Shown: positions 1-8,863 of the stretch, piece by piece
Numbering within the stretch: the stretch's first letter is position 1
How the letters are laid out: every line of letters begins with the position of its first letter
From: an uncultured Chitinophagales bacterium
GTDB lineage: Bacteria; Bacteroidota; Bacteroidia; Chitinophagales; UBA2359
DNA: 39,423 bases
Assembly: GCA_937951415.1 (NCBI GenBank)
Contig: CALFBW010000055.1
Span: 1-39,423 of the forward strand
Direction of reading: 5' to 3'
Notes under the pieces: generated by a model
What the model was told of the DNA's origin: nothing
Database searches by the model: none
Seen by the model: the letters and a program-made list of their open reading frames with translations, nothing else
Translations under genes and position numbers: made by a program

Positions 1-870
1 ACGAATAAAGACCAAAATTCTCATATCCTCCCCATCGTTCAAGATCGAAGAAAATATCAAATTCTCAGCGCCCCAAAAAAACACTTAAAAATTAACAAAA
101 AATAGCTAACATACTATAATACAGCAACTTAGGACAAAACAACTCCCGAATATTTTCACGTCTTTTGCTAATAAATTTTCACTAAAGGAAACACCAGGCA
201 ATTGACTCCTAAAACACTCATTATCAATTACTTAATCAGCTAAATACTCAAACCAGGGACATTTATTCTCGCTATAAAGTCTCAAAACACTTAAAAAAAG
301 CCGTAATAAAGCCCTCGATGCCAAACATCTGGCCAAAACCAGCTGTCCATAAAACCCCAATTGCAAATGACACTCACTACCCGAACCTCAAATACACAAG
401 CATGCGTTCAATGAACACAAAAACAAAAAACAACACAGAAAACGAAAGTAAAACAATTCATTGTGCGAAAAATCAAAACACGAAAGACAAAACCTCCCGA
501 TAAAACATACTTTGATAAAAGCATATAAATTCGGAATCTGCAATTACCAGCTCGGCCTCATAAAATATATGCCAATGAAAACCTCACTGATTATCACGAA
601 GCAGCCAATACCGATAAACTATACTTGAAAAGCCAAAAAATCACATCTTCAGTCCAGTCCCTCAAGTCCTACACCGATAACTAAGTCTCCGGGCCTTGAA
701 AAACGCTCATAAAATCATAAAAAATCAATATCTAGCTCATTATCAGGACCTTACACAACAGCCAGTAAAAAGTAAAAACTCCTTGACTAGCTCAAAATTT
801 GCTAACTGTCTAAAAAGAAGAAAATAGCACCCTAGGCTATTGTTAATCAATGTTTTAAAGAGAGATCGCA
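1..870. other. Gene-free A-rich stretch
   Basis: No convincing coding region is visible on either strand; the longest frames are about 60 codons and of low complexity. The + strand is strongly skewed: bases 421-480 contain 37 A, 10 C, 6 G and 7 T by hand count, and bases 301-360 contain 22 A, 21 C, 8 G and 9 T. The last 60 bases include the terminator of the minus-strand gene that ends at 876. It could be a decayed gene, an untranslated RNA or simple spacer; I cannot decide between these. Confidence 0.5.
811..841 (-). terminator. Probable terminator of the ybhN-like gene
   Basis: Read on the minus strand, a 6-bp stem (AATAGC pairing with GCTATT, 823-828 with 836-841) is followed by a T-rich run at 811-822. 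It lies 35 bases past the stop of the minus-strand membrane protein gene. The short stem makes it only moderately convincing. Confidence 0.45.
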
Positions 871-875
871 ACCAA

Positions 876-1934
876 TTATCCCTTCTTTTTCCCTACTCTA
901 GACCTCAACCATTGCGGTACTACAATGGCGCCTAGCACCAAATATGGGTAAAATGTTAACCAACGCCAGATCAAACCAATCGCAACTGCAATAGAACGCT
1001 TGGGAATGTAATCAGAATAAAAAGCAGGAAAAGCCCCTTCGGCTACACCTGCTCCTCCTGGTGTAGGAGACACCACCAAAATCAGATACAATACCAACTG
1101 CCGACTGTAAAGTATAAGATAATCAGAAACATCAATCACCGCCTTTATCAAACAAATGACGACTATAAAACGACATGACCAAGCTCCAGCCGTAGCAAGA
1201 AAACCACGAAACCAAAACTTCCAAAAAGATTTTTCCCTTAACCCTTTAGATGCAGCCACGAAATCACTACCTAATTGCTTCGCCCCTTTATTCCAACGCT
1301 TTAAGAAAGAAAACTGTGTAACCCTATCAAGAAAGGCGCTAATCGCGGTAGGTCGATAAAACAAGCCCAAACCCACCAAAACTGTGTAAGCTGCCATTAA
1401 ACAAAAAGCAATCAAAAAGATCACCCGCCAGCCAGTAATACCACTAGAAGCAGCACTCTCCGCAGGAGATAAAAGCAGCTCTCCGAAGTACAACCAGGAA
1501 AGCACTGTTGCCGTTAAAAAAAAGAGACTGTCCAGGAAAATAGTTGACATTATAATCGTAGAAGCCTCTCCCGATTTTATCTTCTCTTTTATTAAAACAA
1601 ACAAACCCACAGCAGTTCCCCCCACCATTGTTGGCGTTGCAGCAGAACTAAACTCCCAAATGCTAACTACTTGAAATGTCTTCCACCAAGTCAGCTTTTC
1701 TTCCGTCAAAATCCTTAAACGCCACATATATAATAAGTGTCGTGCACCCACAAAAGCCACAGCCAGTAGCACCAAAAGAACAGTGCTTGGTGCCCAGTCT
1801 ATAACCTCCAAATCTTTATAATTGAAATTGCTATAGAACAAAACAAACACTACCACTAATCCCAAAATCATGGGAAGGATAATCTTACTTGGATGCAGAC
1901 TGTGAATCTCTGCAGGCTGTGAATTATTCTCCAC
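876..1934 (-). CDS. YbhN/UPF0104-type integral membrane protein (flippase-like domain)
   Basis: 352 residues with about seven to eight hydrophobic segments spread over the whole length, as in the lysylphosphatidylglycerol synthetase transmembrane domain (UPF0104, YbhN, AglD) family. A Pro-Thr-Pro-Gly-Gly-Ala-Gly-Val-Ala-Glu-Gly segment near residues 290-300 is the family's conserved loop, and a Gly-Gly-Thr-Ala-Val-Gly segment lies around residues 105-110. The soluble transferase domain of MprF is absent, so this is the membrane part alone. Such proteins are thought to move lipids or lipid-linked intermediates across the inner membrane; the substrate cannot be read here. The start is GTG at 1934, overlapping the end of scpA by 11 bases, which implies co-transcription and translational coupling. 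A weak terminator follows the stop. Confidence 0.8.
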   Translation of the reverse strand: MENNSQPAEIHSLHPSKIILPMILGLVVVFVLFYSNFNYKDLEVIDWAPSTVLLVLLAVAFVGARHLLYMWRLRILTEEKLTWWKTFQVVSIWEFSSAATPTMVGGTAVGLFVLIKEKIKSGEASTIIMSTIFLDSLFFLTATVLSWLYFGELLLSPAESAASSGITGWRVIFLIAFCLMAAYTVLVGLGLFYRPTAISAFLDRVTQFSFLKRWNKGAKQLGSDFVAASKGLREKSFWKFWFRGFLATAGAWSCRFIVVICLIKAVIDVSDYLILYSRQLVLYLILVVSPTPGGAGVAEGAFPAFYSDYIPKRSIAVAIGLIWRWLTFYPYLVLGAIVVPQWLRSRVGKKKG

Positions 1935-2670
1935 TTCTCACTTTTGCGCGGATCCACAAATTGTTGGTTCCCATACCTACTTGTATATCTAATATCTTCT
2001 GTTGAATAAGCTCTAGCATCGCCAGAAACCTATATATTGCTTCAATCTTCGAGCGACAGGTTTCGTACAAATCCAAAAAGGGAATGTCAGTCCCCGAAGC
2101 CACCACATCCATCAGGTAGCTCCTCTGTTCGTCCATTGTATATGGGTAGCGAATTATACGGTGCATCACCCGATTACTACGCTGTTCCATCCGATCCAAA
2201 ACCTTATTGAACACCTTCATAATCTTGAAAAGATCAATCGATTCTAACTCCATTTCCGAACCGAAGCTGTCATAAATTTTCTGAACTTCCTTGCGAATAT
2301 CTCCTCGAGAGTGCATACTATTACGCTCCTCTGCCAAGCTTCGCATCTCCTCTACAACTCCCTTGAATCGCTTGTACTCAATCAAGCGACGAACCAACTC
2401 TTCTCGTGGATCTACCTCCTCCCCTTCTTCATTTACCTCCTTTCGCGGCAGCAAGGTCTTGGCCTTAATCCGCATCAAAGTAGCAGCAACCAGTATGAAT
2501 TCACTTGCCAAATCTACATTCATCTCCTGCATCTTTTTGATGTAATCCAGGAAATCGTTGGTCAGCTTTGCAATCGGAATATCATAGATATCTAGCTCAT
2601 CTCTTTCAATGAAAAAGAGAATCAAATCGAACGGACCTTCAAATTCCGCAATTTTTACTTCGTAGGTCAA
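1924..2670 (-). CDS. scpA: Segregation and condensation protein A (kleisin)
   Basis: 248 residues. ScpA is the kleisin that bridges the Smc dimer and recruits ScpB in the bacterial condensin used for chromosome compaction and segregation. The N-terminus carries the family signature around residues 10-36: Phe-Glu-Gly-Pro-Phe-Asp-Leu, then Ile-Glu-Arg-Asp-Glu-Leu-Asp-Ile-Tyr-Asp-Ile-Pro-Ile. A helical middle follows (Ala-Ala-Thr-Leu-Met-Arg-Ile-Lys-Ala-Lys-Thr-Leu-Leu-Pro near 62-75), then a winged-helix C-terminus. The start is TTG at 2670: an in-frame TAA lies 15 bases upstream, no ATG intervenes, and the conserved N-terminus begins right after it. No smc or scpB lies in the window. The gene overlaps the ybhN-like gene downstream. 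Its promoter must lie in the 216-base gap it shares with the divergent dxs. Confidence 0.93.
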   Translation of the reverse strand: MTYEVKIAEFEGPFDLILFFIERDELDIYDIPIAKLTNDFLDYIKKMQEMNVDLASEFILVAATLMRIKAKTLLPRKEVNEEGEEVDPREELVRRLIEYKRFKGVVEEMRSLAEERNSMHSRGDIRKEVQKIYDSFGSEMELESIDLFKIMKVFNKVLDRMEQRSNRVMHRIIRYPYTMDEQRSYLMDVVASGTDIPFLDLYETCRSKIEAIYRFLAMLELIQQKILDIQVGMGTNNLWIRAKVRSGE

Positions 2671-2886
2671 ATCAGAAGATGGTATTTATGGGAACAAACA
2701 GGCTTCCCATGCGTTTTTACTGTAAATTGGGCTGGCAAAAAAAGCAACAGAGAAATGCTATTACTTTTTCCCTTCAACGGTACAAAAATAGCACTATCAG
2801 AAGTCCCTCGCTGCTTTATGTCTAGATGATTTGTGCAATAAATTTCAGCCCAGAGCATTTTAGTAAGAAGCGTACCAAAACACGCA
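2671..2886. promoter_or_regulatory. Divergent promoter region between scpA and dxs
   Basis: A 216-base gap between two divergent genes must hold both promoters. On the minus strand a TATTTTTG at about 2780-2787 fits the Bacteroidota -7 consensus TAnnTTTG, but no clear -33 TTG lies at the right distance. No good match is seen for dxs. No riboswitch fold is recognised. A 63-codon minus-strand frame inside it has no family features and is not called. Confidence 0.3.
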
Positions 2887-4809
2887 ATGATGAAGATTGA
2901 GCCCGGCCCACTTTTAAAAGATATTCAGTACCCTACAGACCTACGAAAGCTTGGCAAAGATCAGCTATTCCAGGTTTGTAAAGAACTAAGAGAATACATC
3001 ATCGATACGGTCTCCATTTACGGTGGACATTTTGGTGCAAGTCTAGGCGTAGTAGAGATGACTGTCGCCCTTCACTATGTCTACAATACACCTGACGATC
3101 AACTTGTTTGGGATGTTGGCCATCAAGCGTATGGACACAAAATCCTCACAGGCCGTCGAGATCAATTTCATACCAACCGCGTATACAAAGGTCTAAGCGG
3201 TTTCCCAAAAAGATCAGAAAGTCCATATGACACCTTCGGTGTGGGCCATTCCTCCACATCCGTCTCAGCAGCACTGGGAATGGCAATGGCGAACGATTAC
3301 TTAGACAAGGATCGACAACACATCGCTGTTATCGGAGATGGAGCTCTTACGGGCGGAATAGCTTTCGAAGCACTCAATAATGCTGGTTGGTTCAAACCCA
3401 ATGTGCTAATCATCCTTAATGACAACTGCATGTCCATCGATCCAAACGTCGGTGGCTTGAAAGAATATCTCACAGACATCACCACCTCTCCCACTTACAA
3501 CAAAGTAAGAGATGAAGTTTGGAACCTCTTAGGAGGGCTCAGTAAATATGGAAAAAGTGCCCAAGAGGTCGCCTCGAAAGTCGAAGCTTCAATGAAAGGT
3601 GTACTCAATAAGCAAAGCAATTTCTTTGAATCCTTAGGATTGCGCTACTTTGGGCCCGTTGATGGTCACGACGTCAATAAAATGGTAGAAATCTTCAAAG
3701 ATTTGAAAAACATCCCTGGTCCCAAGTTGCTACATTGTGTAACAACTAAAGGAAAAGGGTACTTACAAGCTGAGAAAGATCAAACAAAATGGCACGCACC
3801 TGGCCTATTTGACAAGATCACTGGTGAAATAAAAAAGAAAACACCCACACAAGCACAGCCTCCTAAGTATCAAGATGTATTCGGTAAGAGCATTATAGAA
3901 CTAGCAGAAAAAAACGAAAAAATCGTTGGTATCACTCCAGCGATGCCTAGCGGCTGTTCCCTTAAGTACATGATTGCAGAAATGCCAACCCGTGCCTATG
4001 ATGTGGGAATTTGTGAACAACATGCTGTTACTTTCGCAGCAGGGCTAGCAACTCAAGGTCTGACGCCTTTCTGCAATATCTACAGCTCCTTTATGCAGCG
4101 TGCTTACGATCAAGTCATTCATGATGTAGCCCTACAAAATCTACACGTTATATTTTGTCTGGATCGTGCCGGATTTGCAGGAGCAGATGGGGCAACGCAC
4201 CACGGAGCCTACGACATAGCATATATGCGCTGTGTACCAAATCTAGTAGTAGCGGCCCCAATGAATGAATCCGAGCTACGGAACATGATGTACACCTTCC
4301 AAATGGATAAAAATCAATTTCCTTCTGTAATCCGCTACCCTCGCGGACAAGGAGTTATGACGGAGTGGCAAACCCCATTTGAAGAGATCCAAATCGGAAC
4401 TGGTCGCTGCCTTCGAGATGGCGACGATATCGCTATACTTAGCTTAGGCCATGCCGGCAACTTTGCAGCAGAAGCTTGTGCGCTTCTTTCAGCAGAGGGA
4501 ATAGAAGCTACGCACTACGATATGCGTTTCGCCAAACCATTAGACGAGCAAATTCTGCATGACGTTTTTATTAATCATAAATACGTCATTACGGTAGAAG
4601 ACGGTGCCATTGTAGGTGGGTTCGGAACTGGTGTTGGTGAATTCATGATGGACAATAACTACCTCAGCACCTCACTAAAGAGATTAGGAATCGAAGATCG
4701 TTTCTTCGACCATGGTACACAAAAACAACTATGGGCCGAAGCAGGATTCGATGCAAAAGGAATCTTTAACACTGCCCTAGAGCTGGTCAAAAAGAAAGTA
4801 GAAGCCTAA
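2887..4809 (+). CDS. dxs: 1-deoxy-D-xylulose-5-phosphate synthase
   Basis: 640 residues, the normal length. It condenses pyruvate with glyceraldehyde 3-phosphate using thiamine diphosphate, the first step of the MEP isoprenoid pathway, so this organism makes isopentenyl diphosphate by the non-mevalonate route. Visible motifs: Tyr-Gly-Gly-His near residue 48, the Gly-Asp-Gly...Asn-Asp-Asn thiamine-diphosphate/magnesium site at 150-180 (Asp-Gly at 151-152, Asn-Asp-Asn at 178-180), Pro-Val-Asp-Gly-His near 257, and the activating Glu in Gly-Ile-Cys-Glu-Gln-His near 376 at the start of the pyrimidine-binding domain. The C-terminal transketolase domain is complete. Two adjacent ATG codons at 2887 and 2890 are possible starts. 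It is divergent from scpA and ends five bases from the convergent methylase gene, with no obvious terminator between them. Confidence 0.97.
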   Translation: MMKIEPGPLLKDIQYPTDLRKLGKDQLFQVCKELREYIIDTVSIYGGHFGASLGVVEMTVALHYVYNTPDDQLVWDVGHQAYGHKILTGRRDQFHTNRVYKGLSGFPKRSESPYDTFGVGHSSTSVSAALGMAMANDYLDKDRQHIAVIGDGALTGGIAFEALNNAGWFKPNVLIILNDNCMSIDPNVGGLKEYLTDITTSPTYNKVRDEVWNLLGGLSKYGKSAQEVASKVEASMKGVLNKQSNFFESLGLRYFGPVDGHDVNKMVEIFKDLKNIPGPKLLHCVTTKGKGYLQAEKDQTKWHAPGLFDKITGEIKKKTPTQAQPPKYQDVFGKSIIELAEKNEKIVGITPAMPSGCSLKYMIAEMPTRAYDVGICEQHAVTFAAGLATQGLTPFCNIYSSFMQRAYDQVIHDVALQNLHVIFCLDRAGFAGADGATHHGAYDIAYMRCVPNLVVAAPMNESELRNMMYTFQMDKNQFPSVIRYPRGQGVMTEWQTPFEEIQIGTGRCLRDGDDIAILSLGHAGNFAAEACALLSAEGIEATHYDMRFAKPLDEQILHDVFINHKYVITVEDGAIVGGFGTGVGEFMMDNNYLSTSLKRLGIEDRFFDHGTQKQLWAEAGFDAKGIFNTALELVKKKVEA

Positions 4810-4814
4810 AAGCT

Positions 4815-5522
4815 CTACTGGCCTATCAAGAATATCGCGGGACGTTTGTTAATCTCAGCTTTCCACTTTTTCCAATCAGCTATGCGCATGGTAAAAACTT
4901 GCTGTGTTGGCAGAGTCATATCAACTGCTACACAAAGCCAAGTGTGTTTCCGGAGCGTCTTGATACAAGCCTCTAACAAACCCTCATTTCTATAAGGCGT
5001 TTCCATAAATATCTGGGTGCTTCTATTCCGCATTCCTATTTGCTCTAGAAACCTTAGGCGCTCCACACGTTCCGATCGATCAATAGGCAAGTATCCATGA
5101 AACTCAAAACGCTGGCCACCCAAACCACTCGCCATTAATGCCAACAAAATAGAAGAAGGGCCGACCAATGGATCAACAGGAATACCCATTATGTGAGCTT
5201 CCTTTACCACTAGAGCACCAGGGTCGGCGACTGCAGGACAACCCGCATCCGAAATCAAGCCAACATCATTCCCAGACAAACAAGGTAACAGCAATTCCTT
5301 GGCAGCTTCCTTCTCTTTCTTTTTAGGAATCAATAAAAACTCCAAATCATCAATCACCACGCTCTTATCTATTTTCTTCAAATAGCGTCGACTTTCTCGT
5401 TCTCGTTCTACAATAAAATACTTCAAAGCCAAGATTCTCGCCTTTGTATATTCAGGAATTATACCAACATCATCCCCACCCAGTAGGTTAGGAATCAAAA
5501 CTAATTTTCCAACATCACTCAT
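4815..5522 (-). CDS. RsmI-like SAM-dependent methyltransferase (tetrapyrrole methylase fold)
   Basis: 235 residues, similar in length to RsmI (16S rRNA C1402 2'-O-methyltransferase). The Leu-Ile-Ser-Asp-Ala-Gly-Cys-Pro-Ala-Val-Ala-Asp-Pro-Gly segment near residues 88-103 is the hallmark of that family. A Val-Gly-Pro-Ser-Ser-Ile-Leu-Leu-Ala-Leu-Met-Ala-Ser-Gly-Leu stretch follows near 118-133, and Phe-Met-Glu-Thr-Pro-Tyr-Arg near 170. The N-terminus (Val-Leu-Ile-Pro-Asn-Leu-Leu-Gly) departs from the RsmI Pro-Ile-Gly-Asn-Leu signature, so I read this as the RsmI paralogue seen in Bacteroidota rather than RsmI itself; its target is unknown. The start overlaps the end of the upstream EI24-like gene by eight bases, so the two are translationally coupled. 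Confidence 0.8.
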   Translation of the reverse strand: MSDVGKLVLIPNLLGGDDVGIIPEYTKARILALKYFIVERERESRRYLKKIDKSVVIDDLEFLLIPKKKEKEAAKELLLPCLSGNDVGLISDAGCPAVADPGALVVKEAHIMGIPVDPLVGPSSILLALMASGLGGQRFEFHGYLPIDRSERVERLRFLEQIGMRNRSTQIFMETPYRNEGLLEACIKTLRKHTWLCVAVDMTLPTQQVFTMRIADWKKWKAEINKRPAIFLIGQ

Positions 5523-6291
5523 TCTTCAAACCATTGTTTAAGCCTATCGAAGAAGCCACTACAGCCATCATAGGCGCAGTCAAAACTCCCAATATTGGTA
5601 CGAACATAATCAAATTAAAACCAGCACCTATCGCAAATGCAAAACCTTTTCTCTTCCAAATAGCATCGGCACTCTCTCCAACTAACATTTCTCGTCGCTC
5701 ATTGTAGTAATCCATCATATTGAAACCCACAAAATAGCTACTGATTACAAAAATCAAAAACGTAAAAGCAACTCCAACCACCGGTATAAAACTACAAAGC
5801 AAAAACAGCACTGTGAGCGGCATCTCTCGGATAAAATTGCGAGCATTCATATGTAAGCCACGAGGTATATCCCGGATCAATTTCGTTCGATCAAAAGGAT
5901 ATTCTTTGCCCGTTTCAATTTTTTCTATTTCCTCCGAAACATGTCCCAAGAATGGTCCTAGAATCGTTAAAAGAATGTACTTGAAGACAAAATAATAAGC
6001 TGCCAACATTCCCAAGCCAACGATCAATGTAAAGAGAACATCCAGCACCTTCCCAAAAAAGCCCGATCCTCGAAATTCATAAGAATCATAGCCGATGAAA
6101 TATTCGACAAGACTCGAAACCTCAGGAGAAACAACAAAAATTGAAGTAATTAACACCACCCATAACATTGCGCCTAGAATCGCTGGAAGTAAACTGTATT
6201 TAATCAATTTATTCTTCAAGATGTAAGGTATCGCAGAACGGTAACACCTAATTCCCGTTTTAAAATCCGTCCAAAATTGCCTGCTAAGCAT
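5515..6291 (-). CDS. EI24/CysZ-like membrane protein
   Basis: 258 residues with about five hydrophobic segments (roughly residues 30-55, 85-115, 160-190 and 215-245). The arrangement and the opening Phe-x-x-Gly-Ile-Arg-Cys-Tyr-Arg-Ser-Ala-Ile-Pro-Tyr-Ile fit the EI24/CysZ family, and the internal Gly-Pro-Phe-Leu near 113 plus the C-terminal Gly-Phe-Ala-Phe-Ala-Ile-Gly...Pro-Ile-Leu-Gly-Val-Leu-Thr-Ala-Pro segment support it. Escherichia CysZ imports sulfate, but Bacteroidota members have not been tied to that role here and no cysteine-biosynthesis gene is adjacent. It overlaps the glycosyltransferase gene upstream and the RsmI-like gene downstream by eight bases each, forming a tightly packed minus-strand operon. 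Confidence 0.72.
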   Translation of the reverse strand: MLSRQFWTDFKTGIRCYRSAIPYILKNKLIKYSLLPAILGAMLWVVLITSIFVVSPEVSSLVEYFIGYDSYEFRGSGFFGKVLDVLFTLIVGLGMLAAYYFVFKYILLTILGPFLGHVSEEIEKIETGKEYPFDRTKLIRDIPRGLHMNARNFIREMPLTVLFLLCSFIPVVGVAFTFLIFVISSYFVGFNMMDYYNERREMLVGESADAIWKRKGFAFAIGAGFNLIMFVPILGVLTAPMMAVVASSIGLNNGLKNE

Positions 6292-7096
6292 CTTCTACAA
6301 TTGCATTATGTCGATCCAAACCGAAGTAACATCTCCGTAATTTCCGTTCAATGGTTTTTATTAAGAGCGTTTCATTCTCCTCTAAAAAACCAGCTGTACT
6401 ATCTTGGTTATCTGTCCCATGAAATAAATGAAAGGCCACAGCACCAAACTTCAAATTACGTCGGAAAATACCATTATTGAATAGACGAACCACAAACTCA
6501 CTGTCTTCTCGACCCCAGCCAACAAACTCCTCATTAAAGCCATTTACTTTTTCAGCATCTTCTTTCCAAAAAGCCATATTACAGCCTCTAACTCCGATGT
6601 GTGACTTCTTTTTTCCTGATAATAAATATCTCCCAACAGCGCTTCGAACCGTATTTAAACGATTAGAAATCCCACCACTAAAAAAACCTAGCTTCCGCGG
6701 CTGTCTTATTATATCGGCCGTTTTATTTTCAGACAATAATACCCTTGAACCCTGCACGAAAAAACCAGCTTTCGAAAATTCAATATGATCATGAACAAAA
6801 TATTTATTGAGCAGCATATCCCCATCAACCATAATCAAATAATCTCCAGTAGATTTTGCTATAGCCAAATTCCTCACTCGTGCCAAACGAAAACCCTTAT
6901 CCTGCTGCCAACAATGAATCAAAGGAATTGGACAAATTCCTACTAAGCCTTTCACGACTAATCGTGTAGCTTCTCCACTACCATCATCAGCTACCAATAT
7001 CTCGTCCGGAAGAACCTTCTGTTCTAAAACCGACTTCAAGACCAACTCCAAAGCATCAGGACGCTTATAGGTAGTAATAATTAAGGACGTCTTCAT
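6284..7096 (-). CDS. Family 2 glycosyltransferase with galactosyltransferase-like C-terminal region
   Basis: 270 residues from the ATG at 7096. The N-terminal GT-A fold is clear: Ser-Leu-Ile-Ile-Thr-Thr-Tyr-Lys-Arg-Pro at the start, Ile-Leu-Val-Ala-Asp-Asp-Gly-Ser near residue 38, and a metal-binding Asp-Gly-Asp near 92. The C-terminal Gly-Trp-Gly-Arg-Glu-Asp-Ser-Glu-Phe near 193 is the galactosyltransferase-type acceptor/catalytic motif. No membrane segment is present, so it is cytosolic or peripheral, and probably extends a surface glycan or lipid-linked sugar. A TTG ten codons further upstream would also open the frame, but the conserved domain begins directly at the ATG. It lies 20 bases after the acyl-CoA synthetase gene and overlaps the EI24-like gene. 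Confidence 0.87.
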   Translation of the reverse strand: MKTSLIITTYKRPDALELVLKSVLEQKVLPDEILVADDGSGEATRLVVKGLVGICPIPLIHCWQQDKGFRLARVRNLAIAKSTGDYLIMVDGDMLLNKYFVHDHIEFSKAGFFVQGSRVLLSENKTADIIRQPRKLGFFSGGISNRLNTVRSAVGRYLLSGKKKSHIGVRGCNMAFWKEDAEKVNGFNEEFVGWGREDSEFVVRLFNNGIFRRNLKFGAVAFHLFHGTDNQDSTAGFLEENETLLIKTIERKLRRCYFGLDRHNAIVEDA

Positions 7097-7116
7097 GAGA
7101 TTAACTAAATAGGCAT

Positions 7117-8769
7117 CTATTCCCAAACAACAACTTGGTCGCTATTGTACCAATCGCGGTAATGTTTTCCGTAATGGTCATCAATTTGCTGGCGCTTGAT
7201 CTTAAGTGTTGGCGTCAAAAATTCATTTTCTACCGTCCATTCACTTTGCACAACCACCACGTTCGTCAGTTTTTCGTGCTTATCCAAAGAAGCATTTAAT
7301 GCCAACATCTGATCACGTAATTCCTCCTCCACATCATCCCTATTCAATTCCGAGGCCTTTTCTCCTAAAACCACCAAAGCAATTGGCTGCGGAATCGAAA
7401 CTCCCACTACGCAAATTTGACTCACAAGAGGACTCGAACTAAATTTCAACTCAATGGGATTGGGAACAACATACTTTCCCTTATCCGTCTTAAAAATATC
7501 TTTTACTCTTCCCGTAATCGTCAAATAGCCATCAGCATCTACCACTCCTTTATCTCCCGTTCGTAAAAAGCCATTCTCCAAAACCTCCGCGGTCTTCTCT
7601 GGCATTTTAAAATAACCCAACATCACAGCAGGACTCTTCACCAAAACCTCACCTTGCTCACTAATCTTTACTTCATTTGCAGTCATTGAACGCCCAACTG
7701 TACCGTCTCTTCCCTCTCCTGGCAAAGTCAAATGTGAATATGCGCTGTTTTCCGTCATAGAATAAGCTTCTAATATCTCAATGCCCAATGTAGCAAACCA
7801 ATCTTTTACCGACTGGGGTAAAGGCGCAGCCCCAGAAAAGCAAAACTTAGCGCTTCCCAGCCCCAAGGACTTTCGTATTCGTTTCTTAAGCATCCCTCCA
7901 ACAAAAGGCACTTTCACCAAACCATTGATTTTAGATTGGGACAAATTTTCTAGAATCTTCTCTTGAAACTTCGTCCATATTCTCGGCACTCCCAAAAATA
8001 AGGTTGGCTTCGCCTCCTTAATATTGGCAGCAAAGGTTTCCAAAGACTCGGCAAAACAAATACTTCCGCCACTGTACAGAGAACCCATTTCCACCAGCAT
8101 TCGTTCCGCAACATGACACATAGGCAAGTACGAGAAGAAGCGCAACTCCACATCAGCCTCCAACAATCGCAGTGCTTCAGTTGATGCAAAAGCAAAAGCA
8201 CCAAATTTATGCATCACGCCCTTTGGCTGTCCTGTAGTTCCCGAAGTATAAATAATCGTGGCAAGATCATCTAAAGCTGGACCTTCTCCTACCTCTAGTT
8301 CTTGATGCGCGCCTACCAAGTCATCCCACTTTTGCATACTCTTTCCTCCATACAATGGGAAAGAAATTCTAATCAGGTCAGCAGGCACTCCTGGACGCAT
8401 CGATTCCCAATCATCCAACTTTCCAACAAAAATGGCCTTAGATTCTGAATGCTCCAGAATTCCATTTAATGTTTGAGCGGTGAGATTCGGATAAATAGGT
8501 ACCGACACATGTCCTGCCATCATAATGGCCAAGTCGGCCATCACCCAATAGGCACAATTTTTCGATAAAATTGCTATGTGCGATCCAGCTGGAATATCTA
8601 AGGCTTGTAGAGCCGAAGCCATTTTCCTAGCTTGTTCTCCGACTTGCCTCCAAGTAAATTCAATCATTTTGCCATCAAATGGCTGGCGCAAGTAAACTTC
8701 TTTACCCTTTTGTGATTCAAACTTGTGAAACGTCTGTACTGGACTTTGATATAATGCTCTTGGTTTCAT
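7117..8769 (-). CDS. Long-chain acyl-CoA synthetase (AMP-forming)
   Basis: 550 residues of the adenylate-forming superfamily. The phosphate-binding signature Tyr-Thr-Ser-Gly-Thr-Thr-Gly-Gln-Pro-Lys-Gly lies at 174-184. Ala-Tyr-Ser-Met-Thr-Glu-Asn near 335 is the adenine-binding motif. Arg-Thr-Gly-Asp-Lys-Gly...Gly-Tyr-Leu-Thr-Ile-Thr-Gly-Arg-Val-Lys-Asp marks the hinge near 415-440, followed by Lys-Thr-Asp-Lys-Gly-Lys-Tyr-Val-Val-Pro as in eukaryotic-type and FadD15-like long-chain enzymes. It activates fatty acids to acyl-CoA for phospholipid synthesis or beta-oxidation. It opens the minus-strand operon and has a plausible promoter 31 bases upstream. At about 550 residues it is shorter than the usual 600-residue FadD15 type. 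Confidence 0.93.
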   Translation of the reverse strand: MKPRALYQSPVQTFHKFESQKGKEVYLRQPFDGKMIEFTWRQVGEQARKMASALQALDIPAGSHIAILSKNCAYWVMADLAIMMAGHVSVPIYPNLTAQTLNGILEHSESKAIFVGKLDDWESMRPGVPADLIRISFPLYGGKSMQKWDDLVGAHQELEVGEGPALDDLATIIYTSGTTGQPKGVMHKFGAFAFASTEALRLLEADVELRFFSYLPMCHVAERMLVEMGSLYSGGSICFAESLETFAANIKEAKPTLFLGVPRIWTKFQEKILENLSQSKINGLVKVPFVGGMLKKRIRKSLGLGSAKFCFSGAAPLPQSVKDWFATLGIEILEAYSMTENSAYSHLTLPGEGRDGTVGRSMTANEVKISEQGEVLVKSPAVMLGYFKMPEKTAEVLENGFLRTGDKGVVDADGYLTITGRVKDIFKTDKGKYVVPNPIELKFSSSPLVSQICVVGVSIPQPIALVVLGEKASELNRDDVEEELRDQMLALNASLDKHEKLTNVVVVQSEWTVENEFLTPTLKIKRQQIDDHYGKHYRDWYNSDQVVVWE

Positions 8770-8800
8770 GTTTGCGGCTATCTAATTAGAACTACGTCAC

Positions 8801-8829
8801 CGAAGCTAAGTAAAAAAGACAGGCGACAA
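8801..8829 (-). promoter_or_regulatory. Probable promoter of the acyl-CoA synthetase gene
   Basis: On the minus strand TTG (8827-8829) is followed after 18 bases by TAGCTTCG (8801-8808), one mismatch from the Bacteroidota -7 box TAnnTTTG. The spacing fits the known -33/-7 arrangement and the leader to the ATG at 8769 would be about 25 bases. Confidence 0.42.
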
Positions 8830-8863
8830 TAATAAAATAACTCGCAAAACAGTACCTTACTAT

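Noticed and set aside
318-503. 61-codon plus-strand frame in the A-rich stretch
   Set aside because: Low-complexity Lys/Asn/Thr composition caused by the A skew; no ribosome site, domain or neighbour support.
2667-2858. 63-codon minus-strand frame upstream of scpA
   Set aside because: It fills the divergent promoter region, overlaps the scpA start in another frame and shows no family features.
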